NCBI RefSeq assembly: GCF_000429925.1
Contig: NZ_AUCU01000020.1
Span: 1-64,000 of the forward strand
Direction of reading: 5' to 3'
Source: Desulfatirhabdium butyrativorans DSM 18734
GTDB taxonomy: Bacteria; Desulfobacterota; Desulfobacteria; Desulfobacterales; Desulfatirhabdiaceae
DNA length: 64,000 nucleotides
Positions within the stretch are counted from its first letter, which is position 1. Each line of letters begins with the position of its first letter. Position numbers and translations under genes: made by a program. Positions 52,719 through 61,988 of the stretch are shown piece after piece. The notes under the pieces are model-generated. The model was given only the letters and a program-made list of their open reading frames with translations. It did not search any database and had not been told where the DNA came from.

Positions 52719-53738
52719 TCAGGCTTCATGCATCGGAGGAAATCCCCATATCGGCTCGGTTATCAGACGGCTCAACCAGCAGCGCCATCCGGGTCGCACC
52801 CGAATCTCCTCCTGCACAAACGAAAAAGCTTCTGCAGCCTTATCCGGATCATTGAAAACACCGAACACCGTCGAGCCGCTCCCGCTCATCAAAGCACCTG
52901 CCGCGCCCGCCTCAAGCAACATCGCTTTGATAAACCCGATCTCGGGATAGACGCTTTCCATGACGCTTTCCAGATCGTTGCAAAGCTGATGTGCCGGATC
53001 GAAGGCTCTTCCATTCAAAGGAATTTTTTTAAGCTTTTGCTCGCAATTTGTCAATCCCAATTTCAGATTTCCATAAACCCAGGCCGTTGATATGGAAAAA
53101 CCGGGATTGACGAGGATAACGGGAAATGGGGAAAGGTATTCGAATTTCGATAATTTTTCTCCCCTTCCGGTAGCGATGGCCGGAACCGGATCGAGGAAAA
53201 AGGGGACGTCGCTGCCCAGCGTTGCGGCAAGCTGCAGGAGCCTGGATGCCGGTAACGGCTGGCCGAAATAGTGGTTCAGGCCCCGGAGAACGATGGCCGC
53301 ATTGCTGCTTCCGCCACCGAGCCCGGCTCCAACAGGAATTCTTTTTTGAATGCGCATGCGAAGCCCGAACTGCGGAACCCCGGCATGCGCCATGAAAGTT
53401 GCGGCTGCTTTCGCAGCCAGGTTACCCTCATCCTGCGGGACAGATAGCTCGTCACAGGTAACGCGGATTCCGGTTCCCTGAAAAACGCACGTGATCTCAT
53501 CCCAGAGATCCACACAGCACATCAGGCTGCTGAGCTCGTGGTATCCATCGGTACGTTTCCCGTGTACCGCCAGGAAGAGGTTGATTTTGGCAGGAGACCG
53601 GAGCTCCAGCCTTTCTCCCGATTTGGATTGCGTCACCGACTGGCCGCCAATGGTACCGGTATCACGGCGGCGCAATCCATTTTCCGCATGCATCGGCCCC
53701 GAAAGACCAGAAACGATCGGATTCTCATGGTTCGTCAT
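52719..53738 (-). CDS. ispE: 4-diphosphocytidyl-2-C-methyl-D-erythritol kinase
   Basis: GHMP kinase of the non-mevalonate isoprenoid route; phosphorylates the 2-hydroxyl of CDP-methylerythritol. The 339-residue protein has a roughly 45-residue N-terminal extension, then RSPAKINLFLAVHGKRTDGY, the ATP loop IPVGAGLGGGSSNAA, DVPFFLDPVPAIATGRGE and the C-terminal AGAAGALMSGSGSTVFGVF. The ATG at 53738 follows GGGGTAGGG, but an internal start nearer the kinase core cannot be ruled out. It lies 45 bp after the DegP-type protease gene on the same strand. Confidence 0.95.
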   Translation of the reverse strand: MTNHENPIVSGLSGPMHAENGLRRRDTGTIGGQSVTQSKSGERLELRSPAKINLFLAVHGKRTDGYHELSSLMCCVDLWDEITCVFQGTGIRVTCDELSVPQDEGNLAAKAAATFMAHAGVPQFGLRMRIQKRIPVGAGLGGGSSNAAIVLRGLNHYFGQPLPASRLLQLAATLGSDVPFFLDPVPAIATGRGEKLSKFEYLSPFPVILVNPGFSISTAWVYGNLKLGLTNCEQKLKKIPLNGRAFDPAHQLCNDLESVMESVYPEIGFIKAMLLEAGAAGALMSGSGSTVFGVFNDPDKAAEAFSFVQEEIRVRPGWRCWLSRLITEPIWGFPPMHEA

Positions 53739-53783
53739 GGAAAGCCCTACCCCTCATGGTCCTTCGAAGCAAACATCATGGCA

Positions 53784-55241
53784 TCATTTCGGGATCGTAA
53801 TCACGAGAAAGCCCGCGTTCGGTCTCCAGATAAACATCTGCACCTTGCCGCCCTTCGCCTTGGAAAGCGCTGAGGCATAGTCCTTGGTGCTTTTGATGGC
53901 GATATGGTTGATCTCCTTGATCACATCCCCCGAGGAGAGCCCAGCGGCTGCGGCCTTCCCTTCCGGGTCCACATCCTCTACCACCACGCCGTCGTTCTGG
54001 TTGACTTTCAGGCGTTTGGCCAATTCCGGGGTCAGATTCGTCACCCGGATGCCCAGCTCATCCGCAGCCGACGGCGCCGAGCCGCCTTCTCCGGACGCCA
54101 ATTGCTTGGTGTCATCCGGACGTTTGGCCACTTCGATGGTCAAATTCTGTTTCTTCCCGTTACGCAGCACGGTGATTTTGGCCTTTTCCCCAACGGACAG
54201 ACCGGCAACCAGCGTGGTGAGATCATGGCTGTTGGCAACCGGCTTGCCGTTCACTTCGACAATGATATCCTTGGGCTGCATGCCTGCGGCGTCAGCCGGC
54301 TGCCCCGGCATGACTTCCATGACCATCGCACCCTTTTTGTCAGGGCTTCCGGCATATTCGGCCATATCATCGGTCAGATCCTGAATCACCACACCCAACC
54401 AGCCTCTGGTCACAGAGCCCTTGGTTTTCAATTGCTCGATGACACCCTTGGCGAGGTTGATGGGGATGGCGAAACCGATGCCCTGACCGCTGGCGATGAT
54501 GGCTGTATTGATCCCGATGACCTGACCGTTCATATCAATGAGGGGGCCGCCCGAATTGCCCGGGTTGATGGATGCATCGGTCTGCAGAAAATTGTCGTAG
54601 GGGCCGCTCCCGATCACCCGCCCCTTGGCGCTGATGATACCTGCGGTCACCGTCTGCTCGAGCCCGAAAGGACTTCCGATGGCAACCACCCACTGGCCGA
54701 CCTGAAGGCTGTCGGAATCGCCGAGGGGAAGCTCCGTCAGTGGCTCCGTGGATTTGATCTTGATCAGGGCGATATCCGTCGACGGATCCCGGCCGACCAG
54801 TTCCGCCTCGAACTGCTTGCCGCTCTTGAGTTTCACCTTGATCTTGGTGGCATTCTCGATCACGTGGTTGTTGGTGACGATATAGCCCTGCTTGTCGATG
54901 ATGAAACCGGAGCCGAGACTCTGCTCCTTGTGTTCCCTCGGCATCTGATCCCCGAAGAACTTTTCGAAGAAATCGTTGAACCGGTCGTCATTTCCGAAGG
55001 GATTCTGACCGAACTGCCGCATCATGCGACCGTGCCCCCCTCCCGAAACCACTTTTTCGGTCCGGATATTCACGACCCCGGCGCCGACTTTTTCAGCAAG
55101 TCCGCTGAAACTCTGCGGCACCATGGCGACATCCGATGCATGTGCCCCCCAGGGTGCTGCTATAACCAGCCCCATCAACAGAATCGATCCAATTCCCATG
55201 ATCGCCGCTGCGCGGCAAATCCGTCCTATCCCTCGTCTCAT
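53784..55241 (-). CDS. degP: Do/DegP-type periplasmic serine protease
   Basis: Periplasmic quality-control protease, 485 residues. A signal peptide (IMGIGSILLMGLVIAAPWGA; cleavage near HAS) is followed by a trypsin-like domain with catalytic triad His126 (VTNNHVIENA), Asp156 (STDIALIK) and Ser230 (NPGNSGGPLID). Two PDZ domains follow (about 275-365, RGWLGVVIQDLTDDMAEY; and 385-475, LGIRVTNLTPELAKRL, DGVVVEDVDPEGKAA). The residue order GNSGGP and QSLGSGFIIDKQGYI are diagnostic. DegP, DegQ and MucD cannot be told apart by eye. AAAGGAGA precedes ATG 55241. Confidence 0.94.
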   Translation of the reverse strand: MRRGIGRICRAAAIMGIGSILLMGLVIAAPWGAHASDVAMVPQSFSGLAEKVGAGVVNIRTEKVVSGGGHGRMMRQFGQNPFGNDDRFNDFFEKFFGDQMPREHKEQSLGSGFIIDKQGYIVTNNHVIENATKIKVKLKSGKQFEAELVGRDPSTDIALIKIKSTEPLTELPLGDSDSLQVGQWVVAIGSPFGLEQTVTAGIISAKGRVIGSGPYDNFLQTDASINPGNSGGPLIDMNGQVIGINTAIIASGQGIGFAIPINLAKGVIEQLKTKGSVTRGWLGVVIQDLTDDMAEYAGSPDKKGAMVMEVMPGQPADAAGMQPKDIIVEVNGKPVANSHDLTTLVAGLSVGEKAKITVLRNGKKQNLTIEVAKRPDDTKQLASGEGGSAPSAADELGIRVTNLTPELAKRLKVNQNDGVVVEDVDPEGKAAAAGLSSGDVIKEINHIAIKSTKDYASALSKAKGGKVQMFIWRPNAGFLVITIPK

Positions 55242-55559
55242 TGTCTGTCTCCTTTCACTTCACTTGATGAAGACGGAAAACCTTCGCCAGCTGTCTCCAG
55301 GGTTCCGTCAACCGGTGCTTTCGGCAGGTTCAACGCCAGCGCCGGATCCGGCCCATCACCTTGAACAGCCGGTACTTGCCCGAAGCATTTTCCATGTCCC
55401 ATCAACCCTGAACTGCGATCGAACGGGTGAAAGCCACAACGGCTATTCGCCATCGATCCAAACCGGGATTTAGAATAATCGCAAAACCCGAATCGTCAAC
55501 AGCAGAAAAGGACCCTTTTCAGATGTTCATCAACGCACATTGCCGGGGCGCCGATCCCC
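55242..55559. other. Intergenic region upstream of degP-type gene
   Basis: 318 bp between degP and the DUF1844 gene, both on the minus strand. A 71-codon frame (55238-55453, minus) overlaps the degP start and has no ribosome site, so it is not called. The region presumably holds the degP promoter; no obvious sigma-E-type site was found. Confidence 0.45.
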
Positions 55560-55853
55560 TCAAGCATTTTCCCGCACATAAATGATCCTGAGATCGTATA
55601 AAATGCTTTTCAACATCGATGCTTCATCGGGCGTCAGGTTGCCGCGCGTCTTTTCTTCCAGCATGGACAGCACATCGATGGTCTGTTTGGCCAGCAGCAG
55701 GTTCTTTTCCCGTTTTCCGGTTGCCGGATCGGCGATGATGCCCAGTTGCGTCAGGGCCGCAGAATTGAGCGATACCACAAAAGTCGAAAACGTGATGATC
55801 GGCAGCGCCCCTGCAAAACCGGCATCCTGGGATGGAGACGTTGGTTTGGACAT
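55560..55853 (-). CDS. DUF1844-containing small protein
   Basis: A 97-residue soluble protein starting MSKPTSPSQDAGFAGALPII at ATG 55853 (GGAGAA upstream). The sequence ITFSTFVVSLNSAALTQLG then LLLAKQTIDVLSMLEEKTRG is the DUF1844 pattern, a helical family that is common in this phylum. Function is not known. It lies 19 bp after serA, so it is probably co-transcribed with it, but a metabolic link is not shown. Confidence 0.88.
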   Translation of the reverse strand: MSKPTSPSQDAGFAGALPIITFSTFVVSLNSAALTQLGIIADPATGKREKNLLLAKQTIDVLSMLEEKTRGNLTPDEASMLKSILYDLRIIYVRENA

Positions 55854-55871
55854 GGTGGTTCTCCGCAAAAA

Positions 55872-57455
55872 TTAGAATTCGAGTGGAATGACTTTCTTGA
55901 CGGAAGCCAGGCCCCGAAGCTCTTCGATGACAGGAGCAGGGATGGGCGTGTCGGTGCAGAGAAAAATGATGTTCCGGTTTCCCTCTTCCTCCTGGCCGAC
56001 CTGCATCCTGCCGATGTTGATCTGATTTTTTCCCAGACTGGTCCCGATTTCTCCGATGGAGCCCGGCCTGTCCACATTGTGAATCAGCGCCAGATGCCCC
56101 TTGGGGATCATCTCGAGCCGGAAGGTGTTGATCCGGACGATCCGCGAATCGGTCTTCCCGAACAAGGTTCCCGCAACGGTGTTGGTCATCTCGGATGTGA
56201 CGCATTTCATCGTGATCAGGTTCATGTAGTCTTCGGATTCGGCGCTGGTCGTCTCGGAAAACTTGATGCCGCGATCCTTTGCGATCAGGCGTGCATTGAC
56301 GAAGTTGACATCGTCCTTGACCACAGGAGCAAGAAGGGCGCGAAGGGCGGCCGTTGCCACAGGGCTCATGTCCATCCCCTGGAAATCTCCGGCAAAGGCG
56401 ATTTCCACTTCCTTGAGCGGGCCATGGATGAGCTGGGATTGCAGTTTGCCGATCTGCTCTCCCAGGGAGAGAAACGGCGACAACCTCCTGAGAAGTTCGC
56501 CCGTGATCGAAGGCACGTTGACCGCGTTTCGGATGGTGCCGTTTTGCAGATAATCGATAATCTGCTCGGCAATGGCCACAGCCACATTGGTCTGTGCTTC
56601 GAGGGTGGAGGCGCCCAGATGCGGTGTGCAGATCAGATGATCCAGCTCGAACAGGGGGGACTGACCCGGAGGCTCCGTTTCGAATACATCGAGGGCTGCG
56701 CCGGCGACCTTGCCGGAACGCATGGCCTCGTACAGATCGGCTTCGTTGACGATTCCTCCCCGGGCGCAATTGATGATCATCACACCGGGTTTCATTTTTT
56801 CGAATGCGGCCTTGTTCAGAAAGCCGATCGTATCCTTGAGCTTCGGTACGTGAACCGTGATGAAATCCGCGCTTTGGTAAAGGGTCTCCAGCGATACGGC
56901 CTCGAAACCGGCCTTTTCGATGAGTTCTTTTGTCACGTAGGGATCGTAGACGATGACCCGCATCTTCAACCCGCGAGCCCGGTCCGCCACAATGGAGCCG
57001 ATTTTGCCGTAGCCGATCACCCCGAGGGTCTTTCCGCAGATTTCACGTCCCTGCAGATTCTTCTTTTCCCATTTTCCTGCCTTGAGGCTTGCCGTACCCT
57101 GGGGAATGTTCCGGGTCATGGCCATCATCAATGCGATGGCATGCTCGGCGGTGGTCACCACGTTGCCGCCGGGCGTATTCATGACGATGACCCCGTGTTT
57201 GGTGGCCGTCTGGATATCGACATTATCGAGCCCGATGCCTGCCCTGCCGATTACCTTGAGGTTCTTTGCCGCATCGATCACATCGGCCGTCACCTTGGTC
57301 GCACTCCGGATGACCAGCGCATCGTATTCACCGATAATGGCCTTGAGCTCATCGGGCTTGAGCCCCGTTTTGACATCAACGGCGATGCCCGCAGCATTCC
57401 GAAACAGTTCGATTCCCGCTTCCCCAAGGTTGTCGCTGACCAGAACCTTCTTCAT
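55872..57455 (-). CDS. serA: D-3-phosphoglycerate dehydrogenase
   Basis: First step of serine synthesis from 3-phosphoglycerate, NAD-dependent. The 527-residue product is the long form: catalytic and NAD-binding domains (MKKVLVSDNLGEAGIELF, RAGIGLDNVDIQTATKHGV, TLGVIGYGKIGSIVADRARG, catalytic Arg in NCARGGIVNEADL, Glu in ALDVFETEP, His in CTPHLGAST). An intervening ASB domain is followed by a C-terminal ACT domain (LIHNVDRPGSIGEIGTSLGK), probably the serine-sensing site. ATG 57455 follows GAGGAG. Repeat copy B lies 48 bp upstream. Confidence 0.97.
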   Translation of the reverse strand: MKKVLVSDNLGEAGIELFRNAAGIAVDVKTGLKPDELKAIIGEYDALVIRSATKVTADVIDAAKNLKVIGRAGIGLDNVDIQTATKHGVIVMNTPGGNVVTTAEHAIALMMAMTRNIPQGTASLKAGKWEKKNLQGREICGKTLGVIGYGKIGSIVADRARGLKMRVIVYDPYVTKELIEKAGFEAVSLETLYQSADFITVHVPKLKDTIGFLNKAAFEKMKPGVMIINCARGGIVNEADLYEAMRSGKVAGAALDVFETEPPGQSPLFELDHLICTPHLGASTLEAQTNVAVAIAEQIIDYLQNGTIRNAVNVPSITGELLRRLSPFLSLGEQIGKLQSQLIHGPLKEVEIAFAGDFQGMDMSPVATAALRALLAPVVKDDVNFVNARLIAKDRGIKFSETTSAESEDYMNLITMKCVTSEMTNTVAGTLFGKTDSRIVRINTFRLEMIPKGHLALIHNVDRPGSIGEIGTSLGKNQINIGRMQVGQEEEGNRNIIFLCTDTPIPAPVIEELRGLASVKKVIPLEF

Positions 57456-57502
57456 GATTGTTCTCCTCGAAGCCTTCAAAGTTGTGGATGGGTGATAAGA
57501 CA

Positions 57503-57591
57503 GCACCTGAACAAAAAGCCCCTGTTCGGAGCAGCACACCGCCTGCCCTCCGGCTCAGGTTGTTCCAAAAACGGGTTTTTCGTTCAGGCGC
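57503..57591. repeat. Dispersed repeat element, copy B
   Basis: Ends GCACCTGAAC and GTTCAGGCGC are imperfect inverted repeats. Inside are AAAAAGCCCCTGTTCGG, GCAGCACACCGCCTGCC and, near the right end, AAACGGGTTTTTCG. The layout is the same as in copy A. It lies upstream of serA. Confidence 0.8.
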
Positions 57592-57649
57592 CAACATGGC
57601 AGACGAGATCATCTGCTTTTCCATATCGCATTGATTGGGTCATTGCAAG

Positions 57650-57681
57650 GCATTCATCCCGATCGGGATCGGGATGAATGC
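57650..57681 (-). terminator. Perfect 15-bp hairpin after the MEMO-family gene
   Basis: GCATTCATCCCGATC and GATCGGGATGAATGC are perfect complements separated by GG, starting one base after the stop codon of the gene at 57683-58534. A T-tract is missing, so efficiency is uncertain. Confidence 0.6.
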
Positions 57682-57682
57682 A

Positions 57683-58534
57683 TCAATCGGCCTCAAAACA
57701 GATTCCGGCGTATCCGACGAAACTCTCGGATGCCTGCCGTTCATGGCTTGTTGCATAGCGGACCAGCCGCGCTTTTGAGGCGCCGAGGACCGTTGCGGCA
57801 GCCATCGCGGCGGCAACCGCGCCGGAGCAGCAGGCGTTCTGCTTTTTTTCGGCAAGATCGAGCACCCGGAGCGGATCGAGCGAAAGAATCGCCTCGATCA
57901 TGGGCTGATCGTGCTCCCGTTTCACCACTTCGATGGCTTTCGATGCCCGGCCATAATCGGTAAACCCGTAGTTCGGTCCGTAATGGGTCAGATCCGTCGA
58001 GCCGAGCACGCGGGTGACAAGCCCCGAGCGGATCGCCGTCTCCGCCGTGAACCGGCCGATGGCGATCGCTTCAGCGGAGGCAGGCGCACCGATAGCGACA
58101 ATGGACACGTTGGGCAGGGCATGGCGGATCATCGGGAGCTGCACCTCGATGGTATTCTCGGGATTGAAACGCTCCGTTGTCTCGATGATGCAGGGAAACC
58201 GTTCGACCACGGCCTTTGCCACCGTTTCCTGCACCGGAATTTGTCCGAACGGGGTTTGCCAACTGCCGGAGACCATCAGGACAGCCGAGGCACGTGCCGG
58301 CAGATGCATGCCGAAAACGATCAGAAGATCGACCCCGTCTCTCGGTCCGATTTGGCGAATGACATCCCAGGCGATGTGCCCTGAAAAATACCAGCCTGCG
58401 TGCGGCACAATCCCGCCGATCACCCGTTTCTGGCCGGAAGGATCGGCCCCGGTTTCAAATGCATCGATCTCCGCCCGGCATTGCGCGGCGGAGGCCGGAT
58501 ACCAGCTTCCTGCAAGCGTTGCTCGTCGAATCAT
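57683..58534 (-). CDS. amrB: AmmeMemoRadiSam system protein B (MEMO1 family)
   Basis: A 283-residue protein of the MEMO family, a dioxygenase-like fold that may bind iron or copper. Key parts are MIRRATLAGSWYPASAAQCR, GGIVPHAGWYFSGHIAWDVI (first His), FGMHLPARASAV, NPENTIEVQLPMI and GSTDLTHYGPNYGF (second His region), ending with GYAGICFEAD. In many bacteria it co-occurs with AMMECR1 and a radical SAM protein; neither is visible here, so it is an orphan in this window. The biological role is unknown. GTTCACC/GGAGGGTGA precedes the ATG. Confidence 0.9.
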   Translation of the reverse strand: MIRRATLAGSWYPASAAQCRAEIDAFETGADPSGQKRVIGGIVPHAGWYFSGHIAWDVIRQIGPRDGVDLLIVFGMHLPARASAVLMVSGSWQTPFGQIPVQETVAKAVVERFPCIIETTERFNPENTIEVQLPMIRHALPNVSIVAIGAPASAEAIAIGRFTAETAIRSGLVTRVLGSTDLTHYGPNYGFTDYGRASKAIEVVKREHDQPMIEAILSLDPLRVLDLAEKKQNACCSGAVAAAMAAATVLGASKARLVRYATSHERQASESFVGYAGICFEAD

Positions 58535-58582
58535 CGTTCACCCTCCTGGATCGATTTGAATCGGCTGGATTCATGCTTACTG

Positions 58583-58668
58583 TAGTGCCTGAATGGAAAT
58601 CACTGTTCGGGGCAGCAGCCCGCCTGCGGGCATGCAATTTTGCGATCCAACGGTTTTTGCTTGAATCC
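58583..58668. repeat. Dispersed repeat element, copy E
   Basis: Starts TAGTGCCTGAATGGAAATCA and continues with GGGGCAGCAGCCCGCCTGCG, GGCATGCAATTTTGCGATCC and AACGGTTTTTGCTTGAA. It matches copy C (minus strand) through most of its length. It is located between the divergent MEMO-family and nifU genes. Confidence 0.75.
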
Positions 58669-58753
58669 TAATGAAAAATGGTGAATATCTCAACGGAATA
58701 TTCGATGAATCGTTTGGGGACGGATTGGATGGAACCCTGGAGAGGAGGTTCTT

Positions 58754-59590
58754 ATGTGGGAATATACGGACAAGGTGAAAGATCATTTTCTGAACCCCAG
58801 GAATGTCGGGGAAATCGAAAATGCGGATGGCGTGGGAGAGGTGGGGTCGCTGGCATGCGGGGACGCCCTGACCCTCTATATCAAACTCGATGAAAACAAG
58901 CGCATCAAGGAGGCCAAATTCAAGACATTCGGTTGCGCCAGCGCCATCGCTTCCTCATCGGCACTGACCGAAATGGTGATCGGCAAGACGCTCGAAGAAG
59001 CCCAGCAGATCACCAACGAACAAATTGCCGAATACCTCGGAGGTCTTCCGAAGGAAAAGATGCACTGCTCGGTGATGGGCAGAGACGCACTCGAGAAGGC
59101 CATTTCATGTTACCTGGGAAAGGATACGAAGGCCATCGACGGCGAGATCGTCTGTGAATGTTTCGGCGTGACCGATCATCAGATCGAGCGGGCCGTCCGG
59201 GAAAACAAGCTCACGACAGTGGAGGCCGTCACCGATTATGTGAAGGCGGGCGGCGGATGCGGGAAATGCCACGATAAGATTCAGGAAATCATCGATGCGG
59301 TGCTGGGCGCCCAGAAACCCAAAATGGCAGCGCCGGTGAAGGGAAAATTGACGAACATCCAGAAAGTCAAGCTGGTGGAGGAGACGCTGGCGCGGGAAAT
59401 CCAGCCTTCCCTGCGAAAGGACGGCGGGGACATCGAGCTCGTCGACATCGACGGCAACACGGTTTTTGTCCGCCTGAAGGGGAGCTGCTCCCAGTGCAAG
59501 ATGTCGCAGGTCACCCTGAAACATTATGTTCAGACCAAACTCCAGGAACTGGTCACACCGGAGATTACCGTGGAGGAGGTGACATCATGA
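58754..59590 (+). CDS. nifU: Iron-sulfur cluster assembly scaffold NifU
   Basis: Modular scaffold, 278 residues. The N-terminal IscU-like domain has GEIENADGVGEVGSLACGDA, FKTFGCASAIASSSALTEM and KEKMHCSVMGRDAL (cluster cysteines). A central BFD-like [2Fe-2S] ferredoxin domain has VCECFGVTD and GGGCGKCHDKI. The C-terminal Nfu domain has LRKDGGDIELVDIDG and GSCSQCKMSQVTL. ATG 58754 follows AGAGGAGG by six bases. It is coupled to nifS by a four-base overlap. In many anaerobes NifU/NifS serve general Fe-S assembly, which is likely here given the absence of other nif genes nearby. Confidence 0.96.
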   Translation: MWEYTDKVKDHFLNPRNVGEIENADGVGEVGSLACGDALTLYIKLDENKRIKEAKFKTFGCASAIASSSALTEMVIGKTLEEAQQITNEQIAEYLGGLPKEKMHCSVMGRDALEKAISCYLGKDTKAIDGEIVCECFGVTDHQIERAVRENKLTTVEAVTDYVKAGGGCGKCHDKIQEIIDAVLGAQKPKMAAPVKGKLTNIQKVKLVEETLAREIQPSLRKDGGDIELVDIDGNTVFVRLKGSCSQCKMSQVTLKHYVQTKLQELVTPEITVEEVTS

Positions 59591-60771
59591 AAACCGACAA
59601 TCCCGTAATTTATCTGGATAACAATGCAACGACCATGGTAGCGCCCGAAGTGCTGGAGGAAATGCTGCCCTATTTCAGCCAGTGGTACGGGAACCCGAGC
59701 TCCATGCACAGCTTCGGCGGCATGGTCGGCCGGAAGATCCGGCAGGCCCGGGAACGGCTGGCGGCCCTGCTCGGGGCCTCGGACGAGGAAATCATTTTTA
59801 CCAGTTGCGGAACGGAAAGCGACAGCACGGCCATTTATGCGGCACTGCAAGCCAATCCAGACAGGAAGCACATCATCACATCCCGCGTGGAACATCCGGC
59901 TGTGAAAAACCTGTGCGATCACCTGTCGAAAAACGGGTACCGGGTAACCACCATCGGCGTGGACAAGGACGGGAATCTCGATCTCGACGAATTGTACGGG
60001 CATTTGACACCGGATACGGCCATCGTTTCCCTGATGTGGGCCAACAACGAAACCGGCGTCATTTTTCCCGCGGAAGAGATCGCCGAAAAGACCGCCGCCG
60101 CAGGCATCCTTTTCCATACCGATGCGGTGCAGGCCGTGGGCAAACTGCCCATCGACCTGAAAACCAATTCCATCGACATGCTTTCGCTCTCGGGTCACAA
60201 ATTGCATGCCCCGAAAGGAATCGGGGCGCTCTATGTCCGAAAGGGTACGAAGTTCTCCCCCTTTCTGATCGGGGGCCACCAGGAAAAGGGAAGACGGGGC
60301 GGCACCGAGAACACGGCATCCATCATCGGGCTGGGCAAGGCCGCCGAACTGGCCGCCCAGAAGATGGCGGAAGAAAACACGCGGGTGCTGCAGCTTCGGG
60401 ACAGGCTGGAAACGGAACTGGTCAAGCGTGTGCCGCATTCCTTCGTCAACGGGAAAGCGGCCCGCCGCCTTCCCAATACGGCTTCGATCGCCTTCGAATT
60501 CGTGGAAGGAGAGGCCATCCTGCTGCTGATGAACGAGCACGGCATCTGCGCCTCTTCGGGTTCCGCCTGCACATCCGGCTCCCTGGAGCCGTCCCATGTG
60601 CTGCGCGCGATGGGCGTGCCGTTCACTGCCGCCCACGGCACCATCCGTTTCAGCCTGAGCGTTTACAACACCGAGGCGGAAATCGATTTTGTCATCGACC
60701 GGGTACCGGACATCATCGAACGGTTACGCCAGATGTCTCCCTTCTGGAAATCGGGGGCCTGCGCCGCTTAA
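59587..60771 (+). CDS. nifS: Cysteine desulfurase NifS
   Basis: PLP enzyme that provides persulfide sulfur from cysteine for cluster assembly on NifU; such enzymes can also supply selenium from selenocysteine. The 394-residue protein has VIYLDNNATTMVAPEVLEEM, SCGTESDSTAIYAAL, HTDAVQAVGKLP, the PLP lysine in LSLSGHKLHAPKG, and the catalytic cysteine loop SSGSACTSGSLEPSHVL. The ATG at 59587 overlaps the nifU stop. Both the N- and C-terminal parts match group I desulfurases. It may also matter for the selenoproteins in this window, which is speculation. Confidence 0.96.
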   Translation: MKTDNPVIYLDNNATTMVAPEVLEEMLPYFSQWYGNPSSMHSFGGMVGRKIRQARERLAALLGASDEEIIFTSCGTESDSTAIYAALQANPDRKHIITSRVEHPAVKNLCDHLSKNGYRVTTIGVDKDGNLDLDELYGHLTPDTAIVSLMWANNETGVIFPAEEIAEKTAAAGILFHTDAVQAVGKLPIDLKTNSIDMLSLSGHKLHAPKGIGALYVRKGTKFSPFLIGGHQEKGRRGGTENTASIIGLGKAAELAAQKMAEENTRVLQLRDRLETELVKRVPHSFVNGKAARRLPNTASIAFEFVEGEAILLLMNEHGICASSGSACTSGSLEPSHVLRAMGVPFTAAHGTIRFSLSVYNTEAEIDFVIDRVPDIIERLRQMSPFWKSGACAA

Positions 60772-60854
60772 ACTGTGCTTTCACCCAAACAATCGCCGGA
60801 GCCCCACCATCGTCTCGCTCCGGCATCACCCAAGGAAAGGTCTGATCGATCAAC

Positions 60855-61988
60855 ATGCCATCCAGCACCGAAAGTGGGCAACCCACCGTGATTCTGGTCG
60901 CCGGCCTCGCCGGCGCCATCGGATCGACGCTTTCTGTCGCCGTCCATCTGCTCAAGACCGCACCGCATCTGGTCAAACCCTATCTGACGACAGAAGAGCG
61001 CTTTGCCCATCTGCCGCTTTCTGAAATGGTGGTAGCCGGCTGGGACCTTGCCGGCGCCAACCTCTGCCGGGCCATCGAAGACCACGGCGTCATCCCGGCC
61101 TCCATCTGGCAACCCCTGCAAGCCCAGCTCGAAACCATACCGCTTTTTGAAGCGCCCGAGGCCGGGATGGATCTGGATGCGGCCATAGCGGCTGTTTCCA
61201 GGGACATCGATCGGGTCGAAAGTATGTACCCGCAGGCCAACCGGGTATTGGTCAATTTGCTGCCAGCCGCCCCGGCCCTGGCCGGAGGTGAAAACGAAGC
61301 CGATTTTCGCCGGACATTCAACCAGGCGCCCGATCGATTCCCCGATCCCGTCTATGCCCTTGCCGCCATCCACAAGGGCATCCCGGTCGTCAATTTCACG
61401 CCGAACGAAATTGAATGGCCCTGGGTGGTTCAGCAAGCGGCTCAACAAGGCGTCCCGCTTTGCGGCCGGGATGGAAAAACCGGGCAGACATTCTACAAGC
61501 TGGTGCTGGCATCCGCATGGAAGGCCCGGAAACTGAAGATCACGGGCTGGTACAGCCTCAATATCCTGGGAAACAGCGATGGCGCGAACCTGATGGACCC
61601 GGAACGGGCGGCAGGAAAACTGGCCAACAAAACGGAAATTCTCGAAGAAATTCTGGGGTACCGGGTAGGCGATTCCCGGAGCTGCCACAAGGTCCACATC
61701 GATTACTATCCGCCGCGGGGGGATGCCAAGGAAGCCTGGGATGTCGTCGATTTCGAAGGGCTATTTGATCTTCCGATGAGTATCCGGATCGATTTTCAGG
61801 GAAGGGATTCGGTTCTGGCGGCCCCCATGGCCATCGACATGGCCAGATGGATGGTTGCCCTGAAACAATCCGGCCGCAATGGCCTTGTCGCGGATCTGGC
61901 ATTCTTCTTCAAAAAACCCCTTGGTCTCGACCCGCCGCTGTCCTATGAGGATCAGATCAGCCGGTTGAACACCCTTGACCTTACCTGA
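60855..61988 (+). CDS. Inositol-1-phosphate synthase family protein
   Basis: NAD-dependent cyclisation of glucose 6-phosphate to inositol 1-phosphate is the family reaction. The 377-residue protein starts with a Rossmann motif (VILVAGLAGAIGSTLSVAV) and has the family block VNFTPNE, CGRDGKTGQTFYKLVLAS and GWYSLNILGNSDGANL, then a conserved lysine in SRSCHKVHIDYYPPRGDAKE. The motif GKTGQT is the phosphate- and NAD-site loop. The length fits the prokaryotic form. The product may go to phospholipids or a compatible solute; no partner gene is beside it. It lies 83 bp after nifS, same strand. Confidence 0.88.
   Translation: MPSSTESGQPTVILVAGLAGAIGSTLSVAVHLLKTAPHLVKPYLTTEERFAHLPLSEMVVAGWDLAGANLCRAIEDHGVIPASIWQPLQAQLETIPLFEAPEAGMDLDAAIAAVSRDIDRVESMYPQANRVLVNLLPAAPALAGGENEADFRRTFNQAPDRFPDPVYALAAIHKGIPVVNFTPNEIEWPWVVQQAAQQGVPLCGRDGKTGQTFYKLVLASAWKARKLKITGWYSLNILGNSDGANLMDPERAAGKLANKTEILEEILGYRVGDSRSCHKVHIDYYPPRGDAKEAWDVVDFEGLFDLPMSIRIDFQGRDSVLAAPMAIDMARWMVALKQSGRNGLVADLAFFFKKPLGLDPPLSYEDQISRLNTLDLT

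Noticed and set aside
55238-55453. 71-codon minus-strand frame upstream of degP
   Set aside because: Covers the degP ribosome site and has no homology that I recognise.
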